Assembly: GCA_025363755.1 (NCBI GenBank)
Contig: JANYLQ010000004.1
Coordinates: forward strand, 62,001 to 126,000
DNA from: Hyphomicrobiales bacterium
Lineage (GTDB): Bacteria; Pseudomonadota; Alphaproteobacteria; Rhizobiales; Aestuariivirgaceae
DNA length: 64,000 nt
Reading direction: 5' to 3'
Shown here: positions 19,653 through 28,173 of the stretch, in pieces
Layout: each line of letters starts with the position of its first letter
Numbering within the stretch: the stretch's first letter is position 1
Notes under the pieces: generated by a model
Told to the model about the DNA's origin: nothing
What the model saw: only the letters and a program-made list of their open reading frames with translations
The model's database searches: none
Program-made: the position numbers and the translations under genes

Positions 19653-20463
19653 ACCACGCATTCTGTTGTTTGATTCTGGCATGGGCGGGCTGACGGTGGC
19701 CAGTGCTGTAGCCAAACAATTGCCGGATGCGCATTTGGTTTATTCCGCCGATAATGCGGGCTTTCCCTATGGCGCGTGGAAAGAGCAGGATTTATCCAAG
19801 CGCATTGTGAAAGTGCTGGGCGCTTTGATTGCGCGGGTGAAGCCCGATGTGGTGGTGATCGCCTGCAACACGGCATCGACCGTTGCCATGAAGGAACTGC
19901 GCGAAACTTATCCGGTGCCATTTGTTGGCACGGTGCCCGCTATTAAGCCAGCAGCGGCGATGACGAAATCAGGCATCATTGGCGTGCTTGCAACGCCGGG
20001 CACCGTGAACCGCGAATATACACACTCGCTGATCCATACTTACGCATTTCACTGCAAAGTTTTCCTGCACGGCGCGCCGCGTCTGGCTGAAATCGCTGAA
20101 CAGAAGCTGCGTGGCCATAAGGTTGATATGGACGAGCTGCGCAACGAGATTATGCCCGTTTACCGCAAACGCGATGGCGGGCGAACCGATGTAGTGGTGC
20201 TAGGCTGCACGCATTATCCGCTTCTGGTTGATGAGATCAACGAGGTGGCACCATGGGCCGTTACATTCATCGACCCCGCCCCCGCGATAGCACGGCGTGT
20301 GGCAGATGTGGCGGAGGAGACTAAGTTGCAGCCGCCCATAAACGATGTGCCAGCCCATGGCACAGTGATTTTAACATCAGCCAGAGGCGAGGCTTCGGAA
20401 ACACTGACGGCTTATGGCGCGATGGGGTTTCCGAAGCATGAAGTTTTGGACTTGCCAGTCTAA
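19645..20463 (+). CDS. murI: Glutamate racemase
   Basis: Makes D-glutamate for peptidoglycan. The 272 aa product has both catalytic cysteines in their motifs, ACNTAS (about residue 73) and GCTHYP (about residue 190), plus the N-terminal FDSGMGGLTV. The start codon lies inside the 3' end of trmJ in another frame. Length and motifs are normal for the family. A 65-base gap separates it from the HisA-like gene. Confidence 0.94.
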   Translation: MSEPRILLFDSGMGGLTVASAVAKQLPDAHLVYSADNAGFPYGAWKEQDLSKRIVKVLGALIARVKPDVVVIACNTASTVAMKELRETYPVPFVGTVPAIKPAAAMTKSGIIGVLATPGTVNREYTHSLIHTYAFHCKVFLHGAPRLAEIAEQKLRGHKVDMDELRNEIMPVYRKRDGGRTDVVVLGCTHYPLLVDEINEVAPWAVTFIDPAPAIARRVADVAEETKLQPPINDVPAHGTVILTSARGEASETLTAYGAMGFPKHEVLDLPV

Positions 20464-20528
20464 CCCCCTTTTCAACCTTAATGTTTGAGAGCAAGCTTCC
20501 CCTATAGCTAAGGGCAGGGAGTTCACTC

Positions 20529-21272
20529 ATGATTATTTATCCTGATCTGGAATTGCGCAAAGGTCGTCTCGTCAATTTGATCCGAAACCGGATTGATAGC
20601 CCGCTGATTTATGATGTTGATCCGGTGGAAGCTGCCCACGATCTTGCTGCCCAAGGGGCTGAATGGCTTCATGTTGTGGATCTTGACGCGGTGTTTAACG
20701 ATGGTGATAACGCTGCGATCATCAAAGAAATTATCCGTACCGTTGGTTGTTCAGTTCAGGTGGGAGGGGCGATCAGGTCCATTGAAAAAGTTCATAGCTG
20801 GATGGATGCAGGCGCAGGCCGCGTGGTGATTGCAACGGCGGCGGTCAAATATCCGCATTTTGTGAAGGTAGCAGCGACGGCTTATCCCGATGCGGTTGTC
20901 GTGAGTATTGATGCCCGTGGTGGTTTTGTGGTGGTGGACGGCTGGACTACTACAACAAAATTTACGCCTATTGAATTTGCGCAACAGTTCAAAGATGTGG
21001 CACTGGCGGCAATCGTGTTTACAGATATTGACCGCGATGAAGACTACCCAGCCAGCACCATGGCCCACGCCGCAAGTCTGGCAGCAAAAGTCAGAACCCC
21101 TGTGATTGTGAGTGGCGTAGTAAAAAGTTTGGATGATATTTCGACGTTATCCTATTTACCAAATATCACCGGTGTCATCACCAGCCGTGCGCTTTTCGGA
21201 GGCGCATTCACCTTCGCCCAAGCTAATGCGATTGCGATGGAACAGCACGCGAAGGCCGCACCGTTTCAGTGA
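20529..21272 (+). CDS. HisA/HisF-type TIM-barrel protein (HisA paralogue)
   Basis: 247 aa (betaalpha)8 barrel related to phosphoribosylformimino-AICAR-P isomerase. Seen: N-terminal YPDLELRKGRLVNLI with an Asp in the place of the first HisA catalytic acid, WLHVVDLDAVF, VQVGGAIRS (phosphate loop), VSIDARGG with the second acid, and VIVSGVVKS near the other phosphate site. No other his genes lie here, and several positions differ from canonical HisA (DLELRKG rather than DLKDGKC). It may be a second HisA or an enzyme for another phosphosugar. AGGGAG precedes the ATG. It follows trmJ-murI on the same strand after 65 bases. Confidence 0.75.
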   Translation: MIIYPDLELRKGRLVNLIRNRIDSPLIYDVDPVEAAHDLAAQGAEWLHVVDLDAVFNDGDNAAIIKEIIRTVGCSVQVGGAIRSIEKVHSWMDAGAGRVVIATAAVKYPHFVKVAATAYPDAVVVSIDARGGFVVVDGWTTTTKFTPIEFAQQFKDVALAAIVFTDIDRDEDYPASTMAHAASLAAKVRTPVIVSGVVKSLDDISTLSYLPNITGVITSRALFGGAFTFAQANAIAMEQHAKAAPFQ

Positions 21273-21290
21273 GTTTGCGTTATTAGTCGT

Positions 21291-21743
21291 TCACAATGAT
21301 TTTCGCATCAAGATGCCACTGCCGAATCGTGTTTGTTCAAATCCAATAGGCTCAAAATCGCAAACGACATAAAAACCCTTTGCATGTGGATTTCCTATAA
21401 CGTGCAGCGCAGTTGCGCCTTTGCTCTGGGCATAATCAGCACATCTTTTTACAAGAGCCCGACCAACCCCACTCTTCCATATGCTTGGCTCGACAAACAA
21501 TCCGTCAAGTTCAAATTGTTCGTCCGCACGCGGAATAGCAACGGCAAACTCAGCAACGGCGCCATTTTGTTCAGCGACAAAGACTTGACCTGTTTCGATT
21601 TGCTCAATGGGAAGAACAATTGCATCTGGATGAGCAAGTAGTGATTCACGATCGCCACCGTTTTCAAGTGAGGCGCGCCACTGAAGAGCTTCGAGAATGG
21701 CGGCTTCATTTACTAAGGCAGGACGAATTTTAAGATTTTTCAT
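21291..21743 (-). CDS. GNAT-family N-acetyltransferase
   Basis: 150 aa with the GNAT fold: IRPA start, acceptor-side helix, FELDGLFVEPSIWKSGVGRAL (motif A, the acetyl-CoA pyrophosphate loop in a slightly divergent W-x-S-G-V-G-R form), then LHVIGNPHAKGFYVVCDFEPIG typical of strand 5-6. Substrate unknown. The frame is open to 21800, where an ATG also follows a good GAAGGAAG, so the protein could be 169 aa; the internal ATG at 21743 gives the usual GNAT N-terminus. Converges with the HisA-like gene. Confidence 0.82.
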   Translation of the reverse strand: MKNLKIRPALVNEAAILEALQWRASLENGGDRESLLAHPDAIVLPIEQIETGQVFVAEQNGAVAEFAVAIPRADEQFELDGLFVEPSIWKSGVGRALVKRCADYAQSKGATALHVIGNPHAKGFYVVCDFEPIGFEQTRFGSGILMRKSL

Positions 21744-21831
21744 AGCTGAACTATCCGTTTGAAGGTAGTCTATTGCAAGGGATGGCAAATTGCTCGCCAT
21801 CTTCCTTCACTTCCCTGCCGCAAGGCCGGCG

Positions 21832-21868
21832 GGTCCCTTCCTCTCCCGTTGAAGAAACGGGCGGGACC
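21832..21868. repeat. Intergenic hairpin before rpsD
   Basis: GGTCCC at 21832-21837 pairs with GGGACC at 21863-21868, and inside it CCCGTT with AACGGG around GAAG. C/T- and G/A-rich sides resemble the palindromes at 136, 29519 and 30187. Probably a dispersed repeat; it may also terminate transcripts. Confidence 0.5.
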
Positions 21869-21912
21869 TAAGATTTGACATCCTCGCCTACTTCCCCTAT
21901 CAGGCACAAATC

Positions 21913-21934
21913 AACAGGGCCATCGCCCTGTTTT
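21913..21934 (+). terminator. Terminator-like hairpin in the rpsD leader region
   Basis: AACAGGGC (21913-21920), loop CATC, GCCCTGTT (21925-21932), running into a T-rich tail. It lies about 90 bases before rpsD with no plus-strand gene immediately upstream, so it either ends read-through from murI/hisA or acts as an attenuator for rpsD. Confidence 0.6.
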
Positions 21935-21971
21935 TGCTTACCTGTGATGCGTTCTGCGTGTCTGTCGGCCG

Positions 21972-21999
21972 GGAAACTGGAAGAGGAGGGTGGGTTTCC
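21972..21999 (+). promoter_or_regulatory. Possible structured leader of rpsD
   Basis: GGAAAC (21972-21977) pairs with GTTTCC (21994-21999) around a purine-rich loop containing AGAGGAGGG, ahead of the true ribosome site GGAG at 22012. S4 represses its own mRNA in several bacteria, so a control structure is plausible, but no known leader family was matched. Confidence 0.3.
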
Positions 22000-22023
22000 A
22001 TTAATCTTATCGGAGAACCGTAA

Positions 22024-22638
22024 ATGACAAAGCGTTTAAGCGCCAAGTATAAAATTGATCGTCGTCTGGGTGAAAATATTTGGGGTCGCCCCAAGAGCCC
22101 GGTTAACAAGCGTGAATATGGCCCCGGCCAACACGGTCAACGCCGCAAGGGCAAAGTTTCAGATTTCGGCACGCAGTTGCGCGCCAAGCAAAAGCTTAAG
22201 GGCTATTACGGCAACATCAGCGAAAAGCAGTTCCGCGCCGGTTATGCCGAAGCGCTGCGCATGAAGGGCGATAGCTCTGAAAACCTCATTGGTTTGCTCG
22301 AACGTCGTGTTGATGCGCTGGTTTATCGCGCAAAGTGGGTTTCCACAGTGTTTGCTGCCCGCCAGCTCGTAAGCCACGGCCACGTGAAGCTGAACGGCAA
22401 ACGTATTACGATCGCTTCCATTCGCTTGAAGGTTGGCGATGTGGTTGAACTCACCGCAAAAGCCAAGGAAATGGCATCGGTTTTGGAAGCGCAAGCTTCT
22501 GGTGAACGCGATGTTCCTGACTACGTTGAGTTGGACGGCAAAGGCACAGCCAAGCTGACCCGCATTCCAACACTGACCGATGTTCCATATCCAGTGCAAA
22601 TGCAGCCAGCCCTCGTGGTGGAATTCTATTCACGTTAA
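22024..22638 (+). CDS. rpsD: 30S ribosomal protein S4
   Basis: Primary 16S rRNA binding protein of the small subunit. 204 aa with the typical N-terminus ([33 protein letters not shown]) and the S4 RNA-binding domain about 95-155 ([35 protein letters not shown]). It ends in the canonical VVEFYSR. No zinc cysteines, as in other Rhizobiales. GGAG lies about 9 bases before the ATG. It is monocistronic, flanked by hairpins on both sides. Confidence 0.97.
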   Translation: MTKRLSAKYKIDRRLGENIWGRPKSPVNKREYGPGQHGQRRKGKVSDFGTQLRAKQKLKGYYGNISEKQFRAGYAEALRMKGDSSENLIGLLERRVDALVYRAKWVSTVFAARQLVSHGHVKLNGKRITIASIRLKVGDVVELTAKAKEMASVLEAQASGERDVPDYVELDGKGTAKLTRIPTLTDVPYPVQMQPALVVEFYSR

Positions 22639-22663
22639 TTGACGATTTCATGTATTTTGAAGG

Positions 22664-22689
22664 GGCTCGCAGAAATGCGGGCCTTTTTG
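22664..22689 (+). terminator. Terminator after rpsD
   Basis: GGCTCGCA (22664-22671), loop GAAA, TGCGGGCC (22676-22683; one G-U pair), then TTTTTG. The following slyX start is only 15 bases on, so slyX either is read by leak-through or has a promoter inside rpsD. Confidence 0.88.
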
Positions 22690-22703
22690 TTTAGGAGAAT
22701 CAG

Positions 22704-22904
22704 ATGAGTGATACTTCGCGCTTGGATGCTTTGGAAATCCGCTTTGCTCATCAAGAGCAGACGATCACTGACCTTAATGAAGTGATTACTTCGCAGTGGA
22801 AGCGCATTGAGAATTTAGAGAGTCAAATCAGGCGCTTGCATGAAGAGTTTCAGAATGTAGATCAGGGGCGGAATGCACCCGAACCGCCGCCGCCGCATTA
22901 CTAA
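22704..22904 (+). CDS. slyX: SlyX family protein
   Basis: 66 aa coiled-coil protein: LDALEIRFAHQEQTITDLNE, then heptads to about residue 50 and the family's proline-rich end PEPPPPHY. SlyX proteins are conserved in proteobacteria but of unknown function. AGGAG precedes the ATG. The stop overlaps the convergent DUF1501 gene by 4 bases. Confidence 0.9.
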   Translation: MSDTSRLDALEIRFAHQEQTITDLNEVITSQWKRIENLESQIRRLHEEFQNVDQGRNAPEPPPPHY

Positions 22905-24049
22905 ATTAGCTTGATCCGCGTTCCCACATCAACACCTGGGAAAATCTTTGAACTCAGATCACCCGGCGAAATCCCGTACAAATCGGCGAGCGCCCAACCC
23001 ATATACCGCCGTACATCGTCGGTCGGCATGAGGTCACGCGCTTCAAGCAATTTATCATCGCTGAGGCCGGGCCATTTCTTGTTGATCACTTTGCCGCCTT
23101 GGCCACTCGCTAGCAATCCACCCGCCAGAAATGCAGCGCCAGCCGTGCCGTGATCGGTTCCACCAGTACCGTTAAAACGGGCAGTGCGGCCGAACTCGCT
23201 GGCAGCGATGACCAACGTATTGGCCCAGACTGGCCCCAGTTCCTGTTTCAATTGAGTGATTGCCTCGCTTAAGGCATCCAAGCTTTTGCCTAGTCGGTTT
23301 TGTTGGTTGTCATGAGTGTCCCAGCCATAGATTGAGAATGAAGCGATGCGACATTCTTCTTTTAACATGCGGGCTGTGAGGCTGCATGTGGCATTAATGC
23401 CCTTCCCGGGGTGTTGGTCATCCTCGGCCATCATACTTTGCTGCATATTGGCTTCAACACCTGCCATCACGGGAGCGAAATCTTTTTCGCCTTTGTAAAG
23501 CATCTCCAAAAACTGAGTGGAGTCTGACCAGAATCCCAAATCATTGTTGGTGCTGATGTTGAGGTATGGTGCTGGCCCGCGCATGACCAATTGCGAGCCG
23601 GAGCTAACATCAGCAGCGAAGTTTATTTTCGTACCGCCCATCAAAGTAATCAAGCGGTTTACCCAGCCCGTATCAGTGGTGTCATGGGCGTCGGCCCCGC
23701 GTTCCAAATAATCTTGCGCTTCGAAATGGCTACGGTTGCGGTAAGGCGTGGACACAGAATGGATAACGCTCAGCTCTCTGGCCTCGAACAGCGGCTTCAA
23801 TGGCGTGAGTGCTTCATGGAAGGCGAAATAATTATCGACAGTAAAACTCTTGGCGCTGCCCATCGGCCGTAGCGTTGCAAAATCCGGATCGCCAATCGGT
23901 TGCACGGCATCAAGTGAATCCATGCCACCGCGCTGGATGATCACAATCAACCGCTTGTCGGAATTAGCAGCAGCAAAAGTTATACCGCTCATTGAAGAAT
24001 AAGCGCCCGCAGCGGCGACAGCGTGGAGGAAATTACGGCGATTCATCAT
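22901..24049 (-). CDS. DUF1501 family exported protein
   Basis: 382 aa with an N-terminal NRRNFLHAVAAAG, a twin-arginine-like signal, suggesting export in folded form. Further DUF1501 (PF07394) marks: VIIQRGGMDSLDAVQPIGDP, ASEFGRTARFNGTGGTDHGT near residues 290-310, and AFLAGG. The fold is related to alkaline-phosphatase/sulfatase-like proteins, and family members are nearly always encoded with a DUF1800 protein, as here: the DUF1800 gene ends 5 bases upstream. Biochemical role unknown. Two adjacent ATGs (24049, 24046) follow GGAG. Confidence 0.88.
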   Translation of the reverse strand: MMNRRNFLHAVAAAGAYSSMSGITFAAANSDKRLIVIIQRGGMDSLDAVQPIGDPDFATLRPMGSAKSFTVDNYFAFHEALTPLKPLFEARELSVIHSVSTPYRNRSHFEAQDYLERGADAHDTTDTGWVNRLITLMGGTKINFAADVSSGSQLVMRGPAPYLNISTNNDLGFWSDSTQFLEMLYKGEKDFAPVMAGVEANMQQSMMAEDDQHPGKGINATCSLTARMLKEECRIASFSIYGWDTHDNQQNRLGKSLDALSEAITQLKQELGPVWANTLVIAASEFGRTARFNGTGGTDHGTAGAAFLAGGLLASGQGGKVINKKWPGLSDDKLLEARDLMPTDDVRRYMGWALADLYGISPGDLSSKIFPGVDVGTRIKLI

Positions 24050-24054
24050 GATGA

Positions 24055-25419
24055 TTAGCTCCGGTTAAATTCTGGGCTGGCCAGAACAAGGCCTAGTGCG
24101 AGCTGGCGGCTGCTGGCCAGCTTGATTGTCGATAGTGTTTGTGGGCGGAGGTTTGGGCCTAGAACTCGAGCGGCAAATATCGCTGGCTCTTCATCTTCAA
24201 AATGCGTCACAATTATTGGAATGCGGATCAATCTTGCGCCGATGACTGAAGGTGAAAGCCAGAAGTTTGAATCGTCTGACCAACCTTTAGGGCTTGGCGC
24301 CGCCCAGAGCTTTTGCGTCAGGTTTTCCATGGAGCCAACAGTTAAGGGATTGTTCGGTGGTTTGTCTTCTTCTCTTGATTTGAGTTCAAAGGCTTTTGGA
24401 TCAATTTTGTTAGCGCGAAGTGCGCTGACCAGAAAAACAAAATCATTGCGCATGTTCTTGCCCAAAGGTGCTGCAGAAGCGGGATGGGTGAGGAGAACTT
24501 TATAGACTGCCGTCAGGTTGCCTTTGCTCGACTTGAATTCAGATTCCAAAGCTTTTTCTAATTCAGGATTGTTTGGTCCAACAAAATGTACAGCCAATTT
24601 ATGTGTGATAAAGCGAGCGGTAGATGGGTGATCCGCCAGAAAACGAAATGCGTCTTTAGCCTCTTGCTCCTGAGGTTTTGCGCCTCCGAAAGACTTACCC
24701 ATCATAAATTTCGTGCCGGGTTCGGCGCGGCCCGGAGTGAACACCACTTGGCCCGAATCCTTTTCAACATGCCAACCCGTCAGAATTTTACTGAAAGCGA
24801 CAATATCATCTTGGTTGTATCCGCCATCAACGCCGACAGTGTGCAGCTCTAAAATTTCGCGACCCAAATTTTCATTGAAGCCTTTTTTATTGCGATTGCC
24901 AGACTTGGAATTTGGGCCGATGGAGTTCTGTAGATTTAAATAATATACCATTGCAGTGCTGAGTTCAGCGTTGACCAGTAGATCATAAAACGAACCAAAC
25001 ATGTTCGGGCGGATGGTCGTTGCTTCATAAAGCCCGGCTGTCGCTTTGAGAAAACGATTGGTTGCACCTAACGCGAAATGATTTGCCCAAAAAGCCTGAA
25101 GGCGATTGGTGAACATCTGGTCGGATGTAACAGCCGCCATAACTGCGTTATGTACATCCTGCGCGTGATAGGTTTTAACCTGTTTATTCAGTTCTTTATT
25201 TTTAGTTTTCTTTGCGTCTGGATTATCGGCATTTGCCATCTTGGCTTCTTTGGCCATCGCGTTCTGCTCACCCAGATAAATGATGCGACCGACCAATTCG
25301 CCTTCCGCTTCCGAATTTGCTTTAGGCGAAATTTCTAATTCCACCATTGGATCGAATTTTCCATTCAACGGAATGCCAAAGCCGAAGCGAAAAGCCTTGA
25401 TATAGTCAGCGTCATTCAT
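24055..25419 (-). CDS. DUF1800 family protein
   Basis: 454 aa. DUF1800 (PF08811) features: N-terminal FRFGFG, AFWANHFALGA, NLGREILELHTVGVDGGYNQDDI (split here: ENLGREILELHTVG), LTGWHV, FVGPNNPELEKAL, and a C-terminal LASPEFNR. Unlike many relatives, no clear signal peptide is present at the chosen start. GGAG precedes ATG 25419 by 8 bases. It is the first gene of a pair with the DUF1501 gene; pairs like this are widespread in proteobacteria and planctomycetes, with proposed but unproven roles in export or polymer handling. Confidence 0.88.
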   Translation of the reverse strand: MNDADYIKAFRFGFGIPLNGKFDPMVELEISPKANSEAEGELVGRIIYLGEQNAMAKEAKMANADNPDAKKTKNKELNKQVKTYHAQDVHNAVMAAVTSDQMFTNRLQAFWANHFALGATNRFLKATAGLYEATTIRPNMFGSFYDLLVNAELSTAMVYYLNLQNSIGPNSKSGNRNKKGFNENLGREILELHTVGVDGGYNQDDIVAFSKILTGWHVEKDSGQVVFTPGRAEPGTKFMMGKSFGGAKPQEQEAKDAFRFLADHPSTARFITHKLAVHFVGPNNPELEKALESEFKSSKGNLTAVYKVLLTHPASAAPLGKNMRNDFVFLVSALRANKIDPKAFELKSREEDKPPNNPLTVGSMENLTQKLWAAPSPKGWSDDSNFWLSPSVIGARLIRIPIIVTHFEDEEPAIFAARVLGPNLRPQTLSTIKLASSRQLALGLVLASPEFNRS

Positions 25420-25487
25420 TGAGTGTTCTCCAATATGTTTGAGAATCGGATGTAAATTTCAGACGGCTGGCCCTTGTAAATCCGTCG

Positions 25488-25859
25488 CTAGTTAAGAGCT
25501 TCTGCAATTTTGGCATCGGCCAATGCAAAGCACCCCGCTATTGTAGGGCTGAGTGGTAAGTTGCGATAAGAGCCAATTGCACCGTTTTCTTTCAAACGTC
25601 CGGCAAGGCCTGCCTCATCGGAGGTCACCACCCAGATGAAACCAAAGCTGGTTTGGCGGATCGGTTTGCCGCCGGCATTCACAATGCTTGCGAACACCTT
25701 GTCGGAAGACGTGTTAGGCTCGAAGACAGCAAGCATCGTGCCAGTGGCTTCTGGGTTTAGCGCGCCAGCCCGCATGATGATGGCCATGGCGACGAGCCAG
25801 AGCGTGATGACGGAAGTGAAAAATATTAGCGCGAACTTGTGGGACGGGTAATTTTTCAT
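25488..25859 (-). CDS. Small membrane-anchored hypothetical protein
   Basis: 123 aa, unrecognised. One hydrophobic helix about residues 9-30 (FALIFFTSVITLWLVAMAI) after a lysine-rich start suggests a signal anchor with about 90 residues outside. The exported part contains FGFIWVVTSDEAGLAGRLKENGA, which reads like a small alpha/beta domain. It lies 68 bases upstream of the DUF1800 gene on the same strand and may be co-transcribed with it. A paired-hairpin repeat lies just before it. Confidence 0.6.
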   Translation of the reverse strand: MKNYPSHKFALIFFTSVITLWLVAMAIIMRAGALNPEATGTMLAVFEPNTSSDKVFASIVNAGGKPIRQTSFGFIWVVTSDEAGLAGRLKENGAIGSYRNLPLSPTIAGCFALADAKIAEALN

Positions 25860-25878
25860 GATTCATTTATTCCAGAAC

Positions 25879-25953
25879 CGTCACCCCGGCGAAGGCCGGT
25901 GCCGGGCTTAACCCACGAAAAGAAACTCAATCCCGGCCTACGCCGGGATGACG
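25879..25953. repeat. Paired-hairpin intergenic repeat, copy 2
   Basis: Starts CGTCACCCCGGCGAAGGCCG and ends GGCCTACGCCGGGATGACG; both arms are hairpins and mutually inverted. Between an MFS gene and the small membrane protein gene on the same strand. Confidence 0.85.
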
Positions 25954-25966
25954 ACTATTTTCTTTA

Positions 25967-27193
25967 TTAAGTGGCCGCAATTGCAAAATTGGCGGCCTTC
26001 ACTTCCTTGATCGGCAGATGCACGAGGAAAGCAAACACGCCGAGCCCAACACTCATCCACCAAACCGGATTATATGATCCAAACACATCATAAAGCTTTC
26101 CGCCTAGCCACACGCCGAGGAATGAGCCGATCTGGTGGCTTAAGAACACAAAACCATAAAGTGTTGCCATATATCGCGTGCCAAACATCACGATGACCAG
26201 TTGCATGGTGAAGGGCACAGTGGAAAGCCAGAGGAAGCCTAACACAGCGGTGAACAATAGCGTGCTGACTTGTGTGATTGGAAAGCTGATGAATGCCACT
26301 GTCGCGATAGCGCGCAAAAGATAGATAGCACTTAGTGGCAAACGTTTGTCGCTGCGACCTCCCAAGATACCAGCGGTATAAGAACCCACCACATTGAATA
26401 GGCCGATCAAACCCATGGCCAAGCCAGCGAACTCCTTGCTGATCCCATGTTCAGCCAAGTAAGGTGGCAAATGCACTGTGACGAATGCAAGTTGGAAACC
26501 GCAAACGAAGAACCCCGCCGTCAGCAACAAATAAGAGCGATGCCCAAATGCAAGTTTGATCGCTTGGCTCATCGTCAAATCAGTTTCGCCTGCAATGGCT
26601 TTGCTGCCTGTTGAATTTTGCACCAACAAAGGCATGGCAAAGGGGATGATCAACAGTGATGATGCCGCCAGGATCAGCAATACTGTGTGCCAGCTATAGA
26701 CAGACAACATTGCGCCTGTGAGTGGTGAGAAAATGAATTGGCCGAGCGAACCTGAAGCTGTAGCCAAACCAAAAGCCCATGATCTTTTTTCAGGTGGCAC
26801 GATACGACCCAAAGCGGCCATCACGATGCCGAATGACGACAGCGCAATGCCAACGCCTACAAGTATGCCAGCGGTAAGATTAAACAACATCGGTGTGCCC
26901 GCATAAGCCATGCCCACAACGCCAATGGCGTAAATTACGGCGCCAATCATCAGCACACGCGCCGAACCATAACGATCTGCCATTGCACCCGCAAAAGGTG
27001 TTGCAATGCCCCACATCAGGTTTTGAACGGCCAGAGCAAATGAGAATGTTTCGCGGGGCCAGCTATAAGCTTGCGAAATCGGCAAGGTGAACTGCCCGAA
27101 TGTGGATCGCACGCCAAAATTAACGATGGCCACGCAACAGCCACAGATCAGAACTGTGATTGCGAGAAAGTACCAAGGCGTTGGTTTGGCCAT
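25967..27193 (-). CDS. MFS transporter
   Basis: 408 aa, twelve predicted helices. The start GVRSTFGQFTLPISQAYSW, the loop ADRYGSARVLMIGAVIYAIG after helix 2 (MFS motif A), and the central loop before ILGGRSDKRLP match the OFA/monocarboxylate-type MFS group (YbfB/YhjX-like annotation), which carry small organic acids. Substrate cannot be deduced. It lies 18 bases after an EamA exporter gene, so the two are probably one transcription unit. Confidence 0.85.
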   Translation of the reverse strand: MAKPTPWYFLAITVLICGCCVAIVNFGVRSTFGQFTLPISQAYSWPRETFSFALAVQNLMWGIATPFAGAMADRYGSARVLMIGAVIYAIGVVGMAYAGTPMLFNLTAGILVGVGIALSSFGIVMAALGRIVPPEKRSWAFGLATASGSLGQFIFSPLTGAMLSVYSWHTVLLILAASSLLIIPFAMPLLVQNSTGSKAIAGETDLTMSQAIKLAFGHRSYLLLTAGFFVCGFQLAFVTVHLPPYLAEHGISKEFAGLAMGLIGLFNVVGSYTAGILGGRSDKRLPLSAIYLLRAIATVAFISFPITQVSTLLFTAVLGFLWLSTVPFTMQLVIVMFGTRYMATLYGFVFLSHQIGSFLGVWLGGKLYDVFGSYNPVWWMSVGLGVFAFLVHLPIKEVKAANFAIAAT

Positions 27194-27211
27194 TGTATTA
27201 ATGAAGGAAAC

Positions 27212-28111
27212 CTAGACCTTTTCAACGCGCGTGAGAAATGATTTTCCAAACTCTGCAATGGCCACACCCGCCAATATCAAAAAGCCAGCGATCAATGTGG
27301 TAAACGTAACTTTCTCGCCCAAAACCAGCCAACCCGCCGCTACTGCGAGAACAGGCACAAGATAAAGCGAAGCGCCCATAGTGGTTGAACGTAAATGACC
27401 AGATGCAAAATTCCAAGCGACTAATGCAATAAATGTGGCAATGACCGATAAGAAGAAGAGGGCCTGCCAATCTGCTGGTCGCATATTGACGACAGCGCTC
27501 CATGTTGAAGATGATGCAAATACCAGAGCAGGTGGGGCACACAGGATGAGTGACCAAGCGGTAATTTTAAGCGCGCCGTATTTTTCAACAAGTGGTCTGC
27601 TGAAAATCACATAGATGGCCCAAGCTATGCCACAGGTGAAAATCATCAAGCCGCCGATGATTAAATCTGACGTGCTTTGCGCAGCACCCGTATCGCCGCC
27701 GAACAGGAATAACGACCCCGCAAATGAAACGGCCATGCCTAGCAAAACTGATGCCGAAAGTTTTTCAGTGCCAAGGGCTGCGGCCATCAGTGCGATTACC
27801 ATGGGCTGTGTTGAAATGATGATGCCACCAATGCCGGCGCTCACACGGGCAAAGCCAAAAATGGTTCCCAGAAAGTAACCAAACATGCCCACCGATCCTG
27901 TGAGGATCAGTTTGGGAATATCAGATCGGTCAATGCGCCAACCTGCAAATGCCAATAGCGGCAAGCAGATGATCGCCACACTGCACATGCGGATAACGAT
28001 AGAATCTGAGGGGCCAGAAGCAAGTGCCAATGATCGCACAAACACCGGCGATAATCCCCATGTCAGAATGGCGAATGCGAGGGCAAGGAGGGAGGTGGTT
28101 TTGGAGGTCAT
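27212..28111 (-). CDS. EamA/DMT-superfamily transporter
   Basis: 299 aa with ten hydrophobic helices in two homologous halves: LALAFAILTWGLSPVFVRSL at the start and the second repeat beginning at IGGLMIFTCGIAWAIYVIF near residue 155. These are the EamA domains (PF00892) of drug/metabolite exporters. The C-terminal half has LVPVLAVAAGWLVLGEKVT, a usual signature. The substrate is unknown. ATG 28111 follows GGAG very closely. Confidence 0.88.
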   Translation of the reverse strand: MTSKTTSLLALAFAILTWGLSPVFVRSLALASGPSDSIVIRMCSVAIICLPLLAFAGWRIDRSDIPKLILTGSVGMFGYFLGTIFGFARVSAGIGGIIISTQPMVIALMAAALGTEKLSASVLLGMAVSFAGSLFLFGGDTGAAQSTSDLIIGGLMIFTCGIAWAIYVIFSRPLVEKYGALKITAWSLILCAPPALVFASSSTWSAVVNMRPADWQALFFLSVIATFIALVAWNFASGHLRSTTMGASLYLVPVLAVAAGWLVLGEKVTFTTLIAGFLILAGVAIAEFGKSFLTRVEKV

Positions 28112-28173
28112 TTCTCCAATAAAGGCGATGGCCCTGATTTGGTCAATGGTGCCAGAAGCAGGGGAGATATGAA

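Noticed and set aside
21333-21641. Plus-strand frame opposite the acetyltransferase
   Set aside because: The minus strand has clear GNAT motifs; the plus frame has none.
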